Assembly (NCBI GenBank): GCA_963835135.1
Contig: CAWIEF010000005.1
Span: 806,001-870,000 of the forward strand
Length of the DNA: 64,000 bases
Origin: JAVVHH01 sp963835135
Lineage (GTDB): Bacteria > Pseudomonadota > Alphaproteobacteria > Acetobacterales > Acetobacteraceae
Reading direction: 5' to 3'
In this document: positions 27,283-36,837 of the stretch, piece after piece
Layout of the letters: every line of letters starts with the position of its first letter
Position numbering within the stretch: the stretch's first letter is position 1
Program-made: the position numbers and the translations under genes
The notes under the pieces: model-generated
The model's input: the letters and a program-made list of their open reading frames with translations, nothing else
Told to the model about the DNA's origin: nothing
Databases searched by the model: none

Positions 27283-28179
27283 CTACGGCTTCGCGGGCCG
27301 CGCGGGCGCAGCCGGAGCCGGAGCCGGAGCGCCGCCGTTGGCCGAAGCGGGCGTCGCCGCCGGTGTGGCGGGTTGCGCCGCTGCCATCGGTGGCTCCACC
27401 CCGTCGGCCGGCAGGGCCACCGACGGCAGAGTCTTGTTCAGCTGCGCGAAGACCTGATCGGTCAGATCGAACTCATTGACGTTCAGCGCCACTTGCGCCC
27501 GGTGCAGGACGATGTTCATGCCATGGCTTTCCGCCACTTGTCGGATGACCGACACCAGCATCCGTTCGATTTGCGCCAAGCCGTATTGGCCGGCTTCCTG
27601 GATGATCCGGTTGCGGTCACGGAAGGTCTTCTGCGCGCCGGTGATGCGGTCCTGCAGCTCCTTTTCCCGGGCGCGGATCTGGTCGGCGCTCAGCTTGCTC
27701 CGCTCGTTGGCCAGAGCCTGCTGCATCTCGCGCCAGACAAGCTGCTCCTTCTGGGCGTCCTCGTTCAGCTTCTCGCGCCGCTCGCCGATCGTCTTCTCGA
27801 CCTGCTGGGCGGCGGTCGAGGCGCGCATGATTTCCGGAATGCCGAGCACGCCGATGACGGCCGTCGGAGGCGGGTTGCCCTTCGCCAGCGCCGGCAGTTC
27901 GGGCGCGGGCGGCAATTGAAGTTGCAACTGCGGCCCTTCGTCGGCGCCGGGTCCAGCGATCGGACCGGGCGCTTGCTGCTCAGGCATGATCGGTTGAACG
28001 GCCGGGGTCGGGCGCGGCTGTGGGCGCGGCTGCACCGGGCGAGGCTGCGGCTGTGGCTGCGCCGGACGGCCTTGCGGCGGGATGAAGTATCCCGGGCTCG
28101 ACTGCGCGTAGAGCGGAGCGATCGGGAGAGTGAGGCCGGCGGCGAGAGCCGCCGGGCGAAGCAGGCGAGCAATGAACAA
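27283..28179 (-). CDS. skp: OmpH/Skp-family periplasmic chaperone
   Basis: The protein has 298 residues from a TTG at 28179, one base after the true bamA stop; GAGG lies about eight bases upstream. The signal peptide reads LFIARLLRPAALAAGLTLPI, with cleavage near YAQ. A Pro/Gln-rich spacer with PRPQPRPTP-type repeats (about residues 35-75) precedes the OmpH domain (about 110-245; AVIGVLGIPEIMRASTAAQQ and a coiled coil), followed by a long Ala/Pro tail. Skp carries unfolded outer-membrane proteins to BamA. In the raw sequence it is joined in frame to upstream bamA because of the bamA frameshifts; that join is artificial. Confidence 0.88.
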   Translation of the reverse strand: MFIARLLRPAALAAGLTLPIAPLYAQSSPGYFIPPQGRPAQPQPQPRPVQPRPQPRPTPAVQPIMPEQQAPGPIAGPGADEGPQLQLQLPPAPELPALAKGNPPPTAVIGVLGIPEIMRASTAAQQVEKTIGERREKLNEDAQKEQLVWREMQQALANERSKLSADQIRAREKELQDRITGAQKTFRDRNRIIQEAGQYGLAQIERMLVSVIRQVAESHGMNIVLHRAQVALNVNEFDLTDQVFAQLNKTLPSVALPADGVEPPMAAAQPATPAATPASANGGAPAPAPAAPARPAKP

Positions 28180-28180
28180 C

Positions 28181-30528
28181 TTAGAACCTCGTTCCGAAAC
28201 CAAAGCGGAAAAGCTGAGTTTGGTCGGTACTGACGCTTCACGACGGCTTGCGCAATGTCGATGTTGATCAAGCCGAACGGCGTCTTCCACGACACGCCGA
28301 CGCCGGCGCCGACCCGCGGCGCCGCATCGTCGAACACGGTCGTGCCGGCGATCTGGGTCACTTTCGACAGCGAGCCGACGTCGACGAAGGCGCGTCCGGT
28401 CAGGCCGAAATCCGACGAGATCGGCAGCGGGAAGCGAAGCTCGGTGGTGCCGGTGTAGATCATCCGGCCGCCGATGCTGTCGATCGAGTTGGTTCCGACG
28501 GCGTGCGGGCCCGCGCCGCCGGATTGGAAGCCGCGAAGGTTGTCGCCGCCGAGGAAGAAGCGGTCGATGATCTTCTCCTCCGACCCGAGTTGGGCGAGGT
28601 AGCCCGCGCCCGCCGACAGCGCAACCGTCCAGGCATCGTCGCCCGTCAGCGAGTTCGAGGGGGATGTAGTAGTTGCCGTCGACCTTGGTGCGGACGTAAT
28701 GCGCAGTCCCGCCGATGCCGGCGAAGTCGACGCCAAGCCGCACCTGGCCGCCGGCGTGCGGATCGACCCGGCTGTCGCGGTAATCCAGCGTCAGCGTCGT
28801 CCCGAGCTGCGACAGCAGCGAGGTGCCGGCCTGGTTGGTGATGTAGATGCTCGCGCCCGATTGGATGTTGTAGACGTTCCGGTCGACCAGCGAGTAGGTC
28901 CAGGCCTGCCGCAGATGCTCGTTGAACTCGTAACCGAGCCGCAGCGAACCGCCGGTTCGCCGCTCGCTATAGGCGGCGATATCCTGGTTGTTGTTGCGGA
29001 TGTTGAACAGGTCGATGCCGGCCGCCAGGTTGCGGTCAAGGAAAAACGGGTCGGTGATCGACAGGTCGACCTGGCTGCTCTTCTGCGCCAACACGCCGTT
29101 GATGCTGGCGTCGATGCCGGTTCCGATCAGGTTCCGTTCCCGCAAGCCGACGTTGACCAGCGCGCCGGCGTCGGTGGAGTAGCCGCCGCCGAGCGTCAGC
29201 TCGCCCGTGGCCTTCTCGTCGACGACGGTGCCGATGATCGCCCGATCGGGGCTCGAGCCGGGTGACGGCGTGATCGTGACCCCGTTGAAATAGCCCAAAT
29301 CCTGCAGTCGCTGCCGCGTGTTGCGCACCGCGGTGGCGTCGAACGCGTCACCCTCGGCGATCCGGAATTCGCGCCGGATGACCTTGTCCTTGGTCCGCGT
29401 GTTGCCCGAGATGTCGATCCGCTCGACATAGACGCGCGGCCCCTCGCCAATATCGAACACGAGGTCGACCGTATGTTTGGCGCGGTCGCGCGCGATCCGC
29501 GGCTTGACCTCCACGAAGGCGTAACCGCGCTGCTGGATCGCGTCCTGCAGCGCTTGGGAGGTCTTCTCGACGGCGTCGCCGTCGTAGGTGTCGCCGGGTT
29601 CGATCCTGAGCAGCGGACGCAGCGCCTCGACGTCGAGGTTGCGGAGCTTGTTGTCGATGTCCACCTTGCCGACGACGTATTTCTCGCCCTCGTTGAGCAC
29701 GAAGGTCAGCAGAAACGCCGACCGGTCGGGCGACAGCTCGGCCGTGGCGCTCCTGACCTCGAAGTCGGCATAGCCATTCTTCAGGTAGAAGCGGCGCAGC
29801 AGTTCCTTGTCGAAATTCACCCGCTCGGGGTCGTATTGGTCCGCATTGGTCAGGAAGCGCCAAAACGCCTCCTCGCGGCTGGCGATCACCTCGCGTAGCC
29901 GGCTCTCGCTGAACGCATGGTTGCCCACCACGGCGATGCGGCTGACCAGCGTGGTCGCGCCCTCGTTGATTTCGAACACGACGTCGACGCGGTTCTGGTC
30001 GAGACGGATGATCTTGGGATCGACGGTCGCCGCGTACCGTCCCGCCTTGGCGTATGCGTTCAGGATGCGTTGCCGGTCGGCCTGGGCGAGCTGCGGCGTG
30101 AACACCGCGCGGGCCCGCAGTTGCACGGCCGTGCGCAGCTGATCGTCCGTCAGCTTGCGGTTACCCTCGAAGGCGATCCGGTTGATGATCGGATTCTCGA
30201 CCACCTTAACGACCAGCGTACCCGCCTGGCGCTGGAACGACACGTCCTGGAACAGGCCGGTCGAGAACAAACTCTTCAGGCTGCGGTCGATACGGTCCGG
30301 ATCGTACGCGTCCCCGGGCTGGACCAGCATGTAGGAGCGGATCGTGCTCTCCTCGATTCGCTGGTTGCCCTCCACCTTGATCGCCGTGATCGTGCCGCCG
30401 ACAGCCGGCCGCGCGGCAGGAACGGCCCGGGCAGGGCGAGCGAATCGCTGCTGCGCCGTCGCTGCCATGGGCAGCAATGCCGGCAACAAACAGGCCGTCG
30501 CCAGCAACTTGGCGCGTATCGTGGGCAA
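28181..30528 (-). CDS. bamA: Outer membrane assembly factor BamA, with two one-base insertions
   Basis: BamA inserts beta-barrel proteins into the outer membrane. A signal peptide is followed by five POTRA domains (about residues 45-430) and the 16-strand barrel. The frame leaves the family after DGNYYIPLE. One extra base in the GGGGG at 28660-28664 (plus strand) is enough to explain this, because removing one restores YYIPSNSLTGDDAW. In that frame the barrel continues (FFLGGDNLRGFQ) until a second extra base in the TTT at 28219-28221. Removing it yields VKRQYRPTQLFRFGFGTRF and a stop at 28181, the expected C-terminal beta signal ending in Phe. Corrected length is about 781 residues. Since BamA is essential, sequence error is the likelier cause. 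Confidence 0.93.
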
Positions 30529-30660
30529 TCCGGTGTCCCTCCAGGCGGTGGAGCACGGCGCTGATGCGCCGCGTTCACGCTCCCAAGCGGCTGCTTCTAA
30601 GCGTCACCTGAGTTGAGGGCAACATCGTGAGTATTGCCAAGTGTCCTGAGACGGTTCGCG

Positions 30661-31761
30661 TCAGCCCTTAACCCAGCGGAATAGGCCGAGATGCGAAAGA
30701 TCGTTCCACGTCGCGAACACGAATAATCCGGCGAGCACGGCGAATCCGGCGCGGAAACCCAGCTCTTGCAGTTTCGGCGGGACCGGGCGGCCCCGCAGCG
30801 CCTCGATCAGGTACAACACGAGGTGACCGCCATCGAGAATCGGAATCGGGAACAGGTTGATCAGACCAAGGTTGACCGAAAGCACCGCGATGAAGCTGAT
30901 CAGGCTGGCGACGCCCAGCGAGGCGACCTGGCCGGACAATTGGGCGATCCCGAGCGGCCCGCTCAACTCGTCGGCGCTGCGCGCCCCGCTCAGCATCTGG
31001 CCGAGACCTTGGATCGTCTGGACCAGCACGTCCCAGGTTTGTTGGATACCGGCGACCACGGCGCTCGCCGGGTCGAGTTGCTTGTATTCGGGCGCGCCGC
31101 CCTTGACGCCCAGCAGGCCCATGCGGCGGCCCAGAGCGCCCTCGCGCGACCCGGTGTGAACGTCCAGCGACTGTGCCGCACCGCCGCGCAGGAACTCGAT
31201 CTTCAGTGTCTGATCGGGCGCACCGGCGATGATCCGCTGCAGGTCCTCGAACCGGTCCACCCGTTGCCCGTCGATCGTCTCGACCCGGTCGCCCGCCTGA
31301 AGCCCGGCCTGAGCGGCCGCGCTCTGCGGCATCACCTCGCCGATCACCGGGATGCTGACCGGCCGGCCCGCCGTCGCGAACAGGACGGCGAACAACACCG
31401 CCGCCAGCACGAAGTTGGCGATCGGACCCGCCGCGACCACGATTGCCCGGCTGCCCACGCCCTTGCCGTGAAAGGTGCGGCCCTGGAACCAAGCCGCCCG
31501 AGTCGCTTCGTCGACGTCCTCCGGCCGCTCCTGCCCGTGCAGCTTCACGTAACCGCCGAGCGGGATCCAGGCGAGCTTCCACACCGTCCCGACCCGGTCA
31601 GTCCAGCTGAACAGCGCCCGGCCGAACCCGATGGAGAATGCCTCGACATGCACGCCGCGCCAGCGGGCGGCGAGGTAGTGGCCCAACTCGTGCACGAACA
31701 CGAGCACGCCCAGCACCACGAGAAAGGCGCCGACATTGCGGACGAAGTCGGGGAGATGCAT
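30661..31761 (-). CDS. rseP: Site-2 protease RseP
   Basis: The protein has 366 residues and is an inner-membrane zinc metalloprotease. The catalytic motif HELGH is in VLVFVHELGHYLAARW (residues about 22-37). A periplasmic PDZ domain spans about 120-200 (GLQAGDRVETIDGQRV), and the second metal-site motif is in INLFPIPILDGGHLVLYLIE. It cleaves anti-sigma factors in envelope stress. It lies between dxr and bamA, the standard order. Confidence 0.95.
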   Translation of the reverse strand: MHLPDFVRNVGAFLVVLGVLVFVHELGHYLAARWRGVHVEAFSIGFGRALFSWTDRVGTVWKLAWIPLGGYVKLHGQERPEDVDEATRAAWFQGRTFHGKGVGSRAIVVAAGPIANFVLAAVLFAVLFATAGRPVSIPVIGEVMPQSAAAQAGLQAGDRVETIDGQRVDRFEDLQRIIAGAPDQTLKIEFLRGGAAQSLDVHTGSREGALGRRMGLLGVKGGAPEYKQLDPASAVVAGIQQTWDVLVQTIQGLGQMLSGARSADELSGPLGIAQLSGQVASLGVASLISFIAVLSVNLGLINLFPIPILDGGHLVLYLIEALRGRPVPPKLQELGFRAGFAVLAGLFVFATWNDLSHLGLFRWVKG

Positions 31762-31774
31762 CGCGGGTCCTGTC

Positions 31775-32944
31775 CTAGGCCGCTTTGGCTGCGGCGATCG
31801 TTTTCGCGGCCCGCCGCGCGGCGCCGTCCAATTCCATGACGTCGTCCAGCGTGTCGGCCGCGGGATTGCCCAATCGATCCATCACGGCCTCGACGGTCGC
31901 CGCGATCTCGGTGAAGCCTAATCTGCGCATCAGGAACGCATCGACAGCCACCTCATTGGCGGCTGACAATATTGTGGGTCCGCCCCCGCCTGCCCGCAAG
32001 GCATCGCGGGCCAGACGCAGCGCCGGGAAGCGGGCCGGATCGGGCTCGAAGAACTCCATCTGCCCCAGCGCGGCCAGGTCGAGCCGCGGCGAGGAGGTCG
32101 CCAGCCGCCCGGGCCAGGCCAGCGCATGGGCGATCGGGATGCGCATGTCCGGCGATCCGAGTTGGGCGAGCATGCTGCCGTCCCGCCAGTGGACGATGCC
32201 GTGCACGACCGACTGTGGATGCACCAGGACGCCGATGCGGTCCTCCGCCAGACCGAACAGCCGCGCCGCCTCGATCAGTTCGAGCCCTTTGTTGAACATG
32301 GTCGCGGAATCGATGCTGATCTTGGCGCCCATCGTCCATGTCGGATGCCGCAGCGCTGCTTCGGGCGTGGCGCGCGCCATCTCCTCGAGAGTGGCGGTTC
32401 GGAACGGACCGCCCGATGCGGTCAGAACGATCCGCTCGACCGACTCGGCGTTCCCTTCGGCCATCGCCTGAAAGATCGCGTTGTGTTCGGAATCGACCGG
32501 CAGCAGCGTCGCTCCGGCCGCAGCGACCGCCCGCAGCATGACGTGCCCAGCGCAGACCAGCGCCTCCTTGTTGGCCAAGGCGATCGCGCCGCCCCGTCGG
32601 ATGGCGGCCAGCGTGCTCGGCAGTCCCGCCGCGCCGGTGATCGCCGCCATCGTCCAATCGGCCGAAAGCGACGCGGCCTCCACCACCGCGTCCGACCCGG
32701 CCGTCGCAGCGACACCCGACCCGGCCAGCAGGCGCGCCAGTTCCGGCAGAGCGGCCACATCGGCGATCACGGCCACTTCGGCGTTCAGCGCCCTCGCCTG
32801 CTGCGCCAGCAACGCCACGTTGCGGCCGCCGGCCAGCGCACGCACCCGGAAACGGTCGGGGTTGGCCAGCAACAGATCGATCGTGCTCGTGCCGATACTG
32901 CCGGTGCTCCCCAGCACCGAGACGCTGCGCCGCTCTGTCGTCAA
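31775..32944 (-). CDS. dxr: 1-deoxy-D-xylulose 5-phosphate reductoisomerase
   Basis: The protein has 389 residues from a TTG at 32944 that overlaps the cdsA stop (TTGA). The NADPH motif is in SVLGSTGSIGTSTIDLLLAN, the active-site parts are ALANKEALVCAGHVM and LPVDSEHNAIFQ (metal-binding Asp and Glu), and the conserved HPTWTMGAKISIDSATMFNK is present. It commits DXP to the MEP isoprenoid pathway. Longer upstream in-frame starts lie inside cdsA and are unlikely. Confidence 0.95.
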   Translation of the reverse strand: MTTERRSVSVLGSTGSIGTSTIDLLLANPDRFRVRALAGGRNVALLAQQARALNAEVAVIADVAALPELARLLAGSGVAATAGSDAVVEAASLSADWTMAAITGAAGLPSTLAAIRRGGAIALANKEALVCAGHVMLRAVAAAGATLLPVDSEHNAIFQAMAEGNAESVERIVLTASGGPFRTATLEEMARATPEAALRHPTWTMGAKISIDSATMFNKGLELIEAARLFGLAEDRIGVLVHPQSVVHGIVHWRDGSMLAQLGSPDMRIPIAHALAWPGRLATSSPRLDLAALGQMEFFEPDPARFPALRLARDALRAGGGGPTILSAANEVAVDAFLMRRLGFTEIAATVEAVMDRLGNPAADTLDDVMELDGAARRAAKTIAAAKAA

Positions 32945-33750
32945 AAAATCCCCTCCCGCCTTGCAAGCACGACAAGGGCCGCGATCGGAGCGGCGGCCAA
33001 CAATCCGTCCAGCCGATCCAGCAACCCGCCGTGGCCCGGGATCAACCGTCCCGAGTCCTTGACGCCGACATGCCGCTTTATCGCACTCTCGAGCAAGTCC
33101 CCCGCCTGGCAAACGACGGCGAGCACACCGGCAAACAGCGCCGTGCCGATCGTCAGGCGACCGGCCACCGCCTCGCCGACGATCACTGCCAGCACGAGCC
33201 CGCCCGCTGCTCCCGACCACGTCTTCGCCGGCGACAGCGCCGGCGCGAGCTTCGGCCCGCCTAGCAGCCGGCCCGCGGCATACGCCCCGATGTCACTGGC
33301 CCACACCACCAGGACGAGGAAAAAGACGGCGGTGCGCCCATCCGTGCCGGGCCACTCGCGCAGCCAGATCAGCGCCACGATCGCCAGGCCCACGTAGACG
33401 ACACCCGATGCCAGCAGCAGCCCGCCCAGCCGCCAGACCAGACCGGCGCTCGCGAGCAGGACCGCCACGCCGGCTCCTGCATGGCCGAGGGCCACGGCCG
33501 CTCCGCTGACGAGGATCAACCCGGGCACCAGAATGCCGGGCATCGCCGACGGGCGCGCCCGACAGAGCAACACCCACTCCAACGACAATCCCAGCGCGCC
33601 GAGGGCCGTCAATAAGACGAAGGGCACCGACCCGAACCAGATGCACAGCAGCACCAACGGCGCGAGGATCGAGGCTGAGACTGCCCGGCGCCGTAGATCG
33701 TTCCAGCGCGTCGGCGCGCTGGACGGGCGTCCGGCACCATGATCAATCAC
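32941..33750 (-). CDS. cdsA: Phosphatidate cytidylyltransferase CdsA
   Basis: The protein has 269 residues with about seven or eight membrane helices. The signature near the C-terminus, SAIKRHVGVKDSGRLIPGHG then GLLDRLDGLL, is complete. It makes CDP-diacylglycerol. The start overlaps the uppS stop region (ATGA at 33747-33750), and the end overlaps dxr. Confidence 0.95.
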   Translation of the reverse strand: MIDHGAGRPSSAPTRWNDLRRRAVSASILAPLVLLCIWFGSVPFVLLTALGALGLSLEWVLLCRARPSAMPGILVPGLILVSGAAVALGHAGAGVAVLLASAGLVWRLGGLLLASGVVYVGLAIVALIWLREWPGTDGRTAVFFLVLVVWASDIGAYAAGRLLGGPKLAPALSPAKTWSGAAGGLVLAVIVGEAVAGRLTIGTALFAGVLAVVCQAGDLLESAIKRHVGVKDSGRLIPGHGGLLDRLDGLLAAAPIAALVVLARREGIF

Positions 33751-34490
33751 CCACCGAACCGCCGTTCGCGGCGCGAGAACTCAGCCAGCGCGAACTCGAA
33801 ATCGGCGCGGCAGAAATCCGGCCACAGCACGTCGAGGAACACCAGCTCGGCATAAGCCGATTGCCAAAGCAGGAAGTTCGAGAGCCGCTGCTCGCCGGAG
33901 GTCCGGATCACCATGTCCGGATCGGGCATGTCGGCGGTGAACAGGAACTGGCCGAACCGCGCCTCATCCAACTCGCCGGGCGTCAACTCACCGGACGCCG
34001 CGGCGGCAGCGATCGCTTTGGCCGCCGCCACGATCTCGTCTCTCGCGCCATACGACAGCGCGATGTTGAGGTTGAGGCGCGAGTTTCCCCGCGTCGATTG
34101 CTCCGCGCGCGCCAGTTCGGATTGCAGGTCACCATCGAAGCGCTGCGGATTGCCCAGCACCCGGAGCCTCACGCCCTCGCGCGACATCTCGGCCAGTTCC
34201 TGCCGAAGATAGCGCCGCAGCAGACCGGTGAGGTCGAGCACCTCTTCTTGCGGCCGCCGCCAGTTCTCGCTGCTGAAGGCGTAGATCGTCAGCCATTTCA
34301 CGCCGCATCCGATCGCCGCCTCGACCGTGCGGCGAACCGCCTGCGCCCCGGCCCGATGCCCGGCCGCGCGAGGTTGGCCCCGCGCGCGCGCCCAGCGCCC
34401 GTTGCCATCCATGATGATGGCGACGTGGGCGGGGGCAGCCCGGCCGGAGCCCGGTTGCTGCAACGCCGATGCGACAGAGATGATGCTCAT
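33747..34490 (-). CDS. uppS: Isoprenyl transferase (undecaprenyl diphosphate synthase)
   Basis: The protein has 247 residues. IIMDGNGRWARARGQPR and GHRAGAQAVRRTVEAA form the substrate P-loop, LTIYAFSSENWRRP is the flexible loop, and DMVIRTSGEQRLSNFLLWQS binds the second substrate. It makes the C55 carrier lipid for peptidoglycan and LPS. It sits four bases after frr. Confidence 0.96.
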   Translation of the reverse strand: MSIISVASALQQPGSGRAAPAHVAIIMDGNGRWARARGQPRAAGHRAGAQAVRRTVEAAIGCGVKWLTIYAFSSENWRRPQEEVLDLTGLLRRYLRQELAEMSREGVRLRVLGNPQRFDGDLQSELARAEQSTRGNSRLNLNIALSYGARDEIVAAAKAIAAAAASGELTPGELDEARFGQFLFTADMPDPDMVIRTSGEQRLSNFLLWQSAYAELVFLDVLWPDFCRADFEFALAEFSRRERRFGG

Positions 34491-34494
34491 GGCC

Positions 34495-35061
34495 TCAGAC
34501 CTGCCGGATCTCCTTGTCCTTGTCGGCCAGCGACTCGTCGATACGCTTGATATACCCGTCGGTCAGCTTCTGGACCTCGTCGGACCAGGTCTTCTGCTCG
34601 TCCTCGCCGATCTCGTGCTTCTTCTCGAGAGTCTTGATCTGGTCCATGCCGTCACGCCGAACGCCCCGGATCGCGATCCGCGCGCCTTCGGCATACCGCC
34701 CGGCCGCCTTGGCCAGCTCGGCCCGGCGCTCGGCCGTCAATTGCGGGATCGGGACCCGCACGATCTGGCCGTCCGACCCCGGATTGAGCCCAAGCCCACT
34801 ATCGCGGATCGCGCGTTCCACCGCGCCGACCATCGACCGGTCCCAAACCTGGACCGTGATCAACCGCGGCTCAGGAACGCCAATGGTGCCCACTTGAGTG
34901 ATCGGTACCTCCGTCCCATACGCCTCGACCTTGACCGGTTCGAGCAGCGCGGGGCTGGCACGGCCGGTCCGCAACCCGCCGAAATCGCGGCGCAACGTTT
35001 CGAGCGCGCCATCCATTCGCCGGGTCAGATCTTGCTTCAAGGCGTTTACATCGGCAGGCAC
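34495..35061 (-). CDS. frr: Ribosome recycling factor
   Basis: The protein has 188 residues, close to the family length of 185. Family segments are GRASPALLEPVKVEAYGTEV, then LITVQVWDRS, and the late helix DEVQKLTDGYIKRIDESLAD. It disassembles post-termination ribosomes with EF-G. It lies nine bases after pyrH. Confidence 0.97.
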   Translation of the reverse strand: MPADVNALKQDLTRRMDGALETLRRDFGGLRTGRASPALLEPVKVEAYGTEVPITQVGTIGVPEPRLITVQVWDRSMVGAVERAIRDSGLGLNPGSDGQIVRVPIPQLTAERRAELAKAAGRYAEGARIAIRGVRRDGMDQIKTLEKKHEIGEDEQKTWSDEVQKLTDGYIKRIDESLADKDKEIRQV

Positions 35062-35070
35062 GATAAACTC

Positions 35071-35814
35071 CTAATGCGGCTCGATTATGGTGGTGAACCG
35101 TCCTTCGCCGCGCATCACGGCGGCAAACGAGCCTGGGGCGTGGATGTCGAAGACGATGATCGGGAGCCCGTTCTCGCGCGCCACACTGATCGCAGCCGCG
35201 TCCATGACCGCCAAGTCGCGGGCGAGCACGTCGTGATAGGTCAGCTCGTGGTAGCGCTCGGCGTCCGGGTTCTTGCGCGGGTCGGCGGAGTAGACGCCGT
35301 CGACCTGCGTGCCCTTGAGCAGCGCGTCGCAGTTCATCTCGGTGGCTCGCAGCGCCGCGGCCGTATCGGTCGTGAAGAACGGGTTGCCCGTCCCTGCCGC
35401 GAAGATCACGACCCGGCCCTTCTCCATATGCCGCTCGGCCCGGCGCCGAATGTAGGGCTCGCACACCGAACTCATCGGGATCGCCGACTGCACCCGCGTC
35501 TGCACGCCATGCCGCTCCATCACGCTCTGCAGCCCGAGGGCGTTCATGACGGTCGCGAGCATGCCCATGTAGTCGGCCGACGCCCGGTCCATCCCGGCCG
35601 CAGCCCCGGCCACGCCGCGGAAGATGTTGCCGCCACCCACGACGAGACACACCTGAACACCTGAACTGACGACTTGAGAGATGTCGGCGGAAATGCGGGA
35701 CAACGTCTCACGATCGAGACCGTACTCGTGCCGTCCCATCAGAGCTTCGCCGGAAACCTTCAACAAGACACGCTTGTAGGCCGGCTGAACGGTCATGAAA
35801 TCCTTCAAAGTCAC
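35071..35814 (-). CDS. pyrH: Uridylate kinase PyrH
   Basis: The protein has 247 residues in the amino-acid kinase fold: RVLLKVSGEALMG at the N-terminus, VVGGGNIFRGVAGA for UMP binding, and VIFAAGTGNPFFTTDTAAAL for the nucleotide site. It phosphorylates UMP. It follows tsf after an 82-bp gap containing a hairpin. Confidence 0.97.
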   Translation of the reverse strand: MTLKDFMTVQPAYKRVLLKVSGEALMGRHEYGLDRETLSRISADISQVVSSGVQVCLVVGGGNIFRGVAGAAAGMDRASADYMGMLATVMNALGLQSVMERHGVQTRVQSAIPMSSVCEPYIRRRAERHMEKGRVVIFAAGTGNPFFTTDTAAALRATEMNCDALLKGTQVDGVYSADPRKNPDAERYHELTYHDVLARDLAVMDAAAISVARENGLPIIVFDIHAPGSFAAVMRGEGRFTTIIEPH

Positions 35815-35815
35815 T

Positions 35816-35849
35816 CGGGTCGCCGCAACCTAGTCGCTGCGGCAACCCG
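35816..35849 (-). promoter_or_regulatory. Hairpin between tsf and pyrH
   Basis: A 12-bp nearly perfect stem (CGGGTCGCCGCA with TGCGGCAACCCG, one wobble) encloses a ten-base loop just before the pyrH start. No T tract follows on the minus strand, so it is more likely a processing or attenuation hairpin than a classic terminator. Confidence 0.45.
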
Positions 35850-35896
35850 TCACAAGTTGGCTTCTCTCCGGCAGCGAAACCGTCGGGACGCGCCGA

Positions 35897-36817
35897 TCAG
35901 ACGCCGATCCCGGCTGCGGCTGCGACCTCGGCCGCGAAGTCGCCGGTCTCTTTCTCGATCCCCTCGCCGAGCGTGAACCGCTCGAATCCGGCCAACTCGA
36001 CCCCAGCCTTCTTGACCACCGCCTTCACCCGGCTCTCGCCGTCATGCACCCAGACCTGCTCGAGGAGCACGACCTCCTCGTAGTATTTCTGGATCCGGCC
36101 GGCGACCATCTTCTCGATGATCGCATCTGGCTTGCCCGATGCACGCGCTTGCTCGGTCAGCACCGCCTTCTCGCGTTCGAGCGCCTCCGGGTCGACCCCG
36201 GACACGTCGAGCGAATCGGGCCGCGTTGCAGCCACATGCATGCCCACCTGGCGACCCAACGTCTCCAGAGCGTCGATCTCGCTGCCGCCACCCTCGATTG
36301 CGACCAGCACGCCGATCTTGCCCAGACCCGGCCGGAGCGAATTGTGCACATACGTCGCCACCACGCCCTGCCCAACCGACATCACCCGGGCGCGGCGCAA
36401 CGACATGTTCTCGCCGATGGTCGCCACCAGGTGGGTGATCTCTTCGGCCACCGTGCGCTCGCCGCCGGGCAACTTGGTCGCCTTGATGGTCTCGATGTCC
36501 TCGCCGACCTCGAGCGCCACCTTGGCGACGGTGCCGACCAGCGCCTGGAACTGCTCGTTGCGGGCAACGAAGTCGGTCTCGGCATTCACCTCGACCATCG
36601 CCGCCTTGTTCACGGCCGAGGCGACCCCGATCAGCCCCTCGGCCGCCGTCCGCCCGCTCTTCTTGGCCGCCGCCGCGAGGCCCTTCTTGCGCAGCCAGTC
36701 GACCGCCGCTTCCATGTCGCCGCCCGCCTCGGTCAGCGCCTTCTTGCAGTCCATCATGCCCGCGCCGGTCTTCTCGCGCAGGTCACGCACCATCGATGCC
36801 GTGATGTCGGCCATCAT
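35897..36817 (-). CDS. tsf: Elongation factor Ts
   Basis: The protein has 306 residues. The N-terminal UBA-like domain carries MVRDLREKTGAGMMDCKKAL, and the core domain begins with AMVEVNAETDFVARNEQF, which contains the TDFVAR motif used for nucleotide exchange on EF-Tu. It lies 20 bp after rpsB, the universal order. Confidence 0.97.
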   Translation of the reverse strand: MMADITASMVRDLREKTGAGMMDCKKALTEAGGDMEAAVDWLRKKGLAAAAKKSGRTAAEGLIGVASAVNKAAMVEVNAETDFVARNEQFQALVGTVAKVALEVGEDIETIKATKLPGGERTVAEEITHLVATIGENMSLRRARVMSVGQGVVATYVHNSLRPGLGKIGVLVAIEGGGSEIDALETLGRQVGMHVAATRPDSLDVSGVDPEALEREKAVLTEQARASGKPDAIIEKMVAGRIQKYYEEVVLLEQVWVHDGESRVKAVVKKAGVELAGFERFTLGEGIEKETGDFAAEVAAAAGIGV

Positions 36818-36837
36818 TCTTCTCCGTAATTAGCCGG

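Noticed and set aside
27283..30528. A single 1081-residue BamA-Skp fusion protein.
   Set aside because: The join arises because two one-base insertions remove the bamA stop. The restored frames give separate BamA and Skp with proper ends, and Skp has its own signal peptide.
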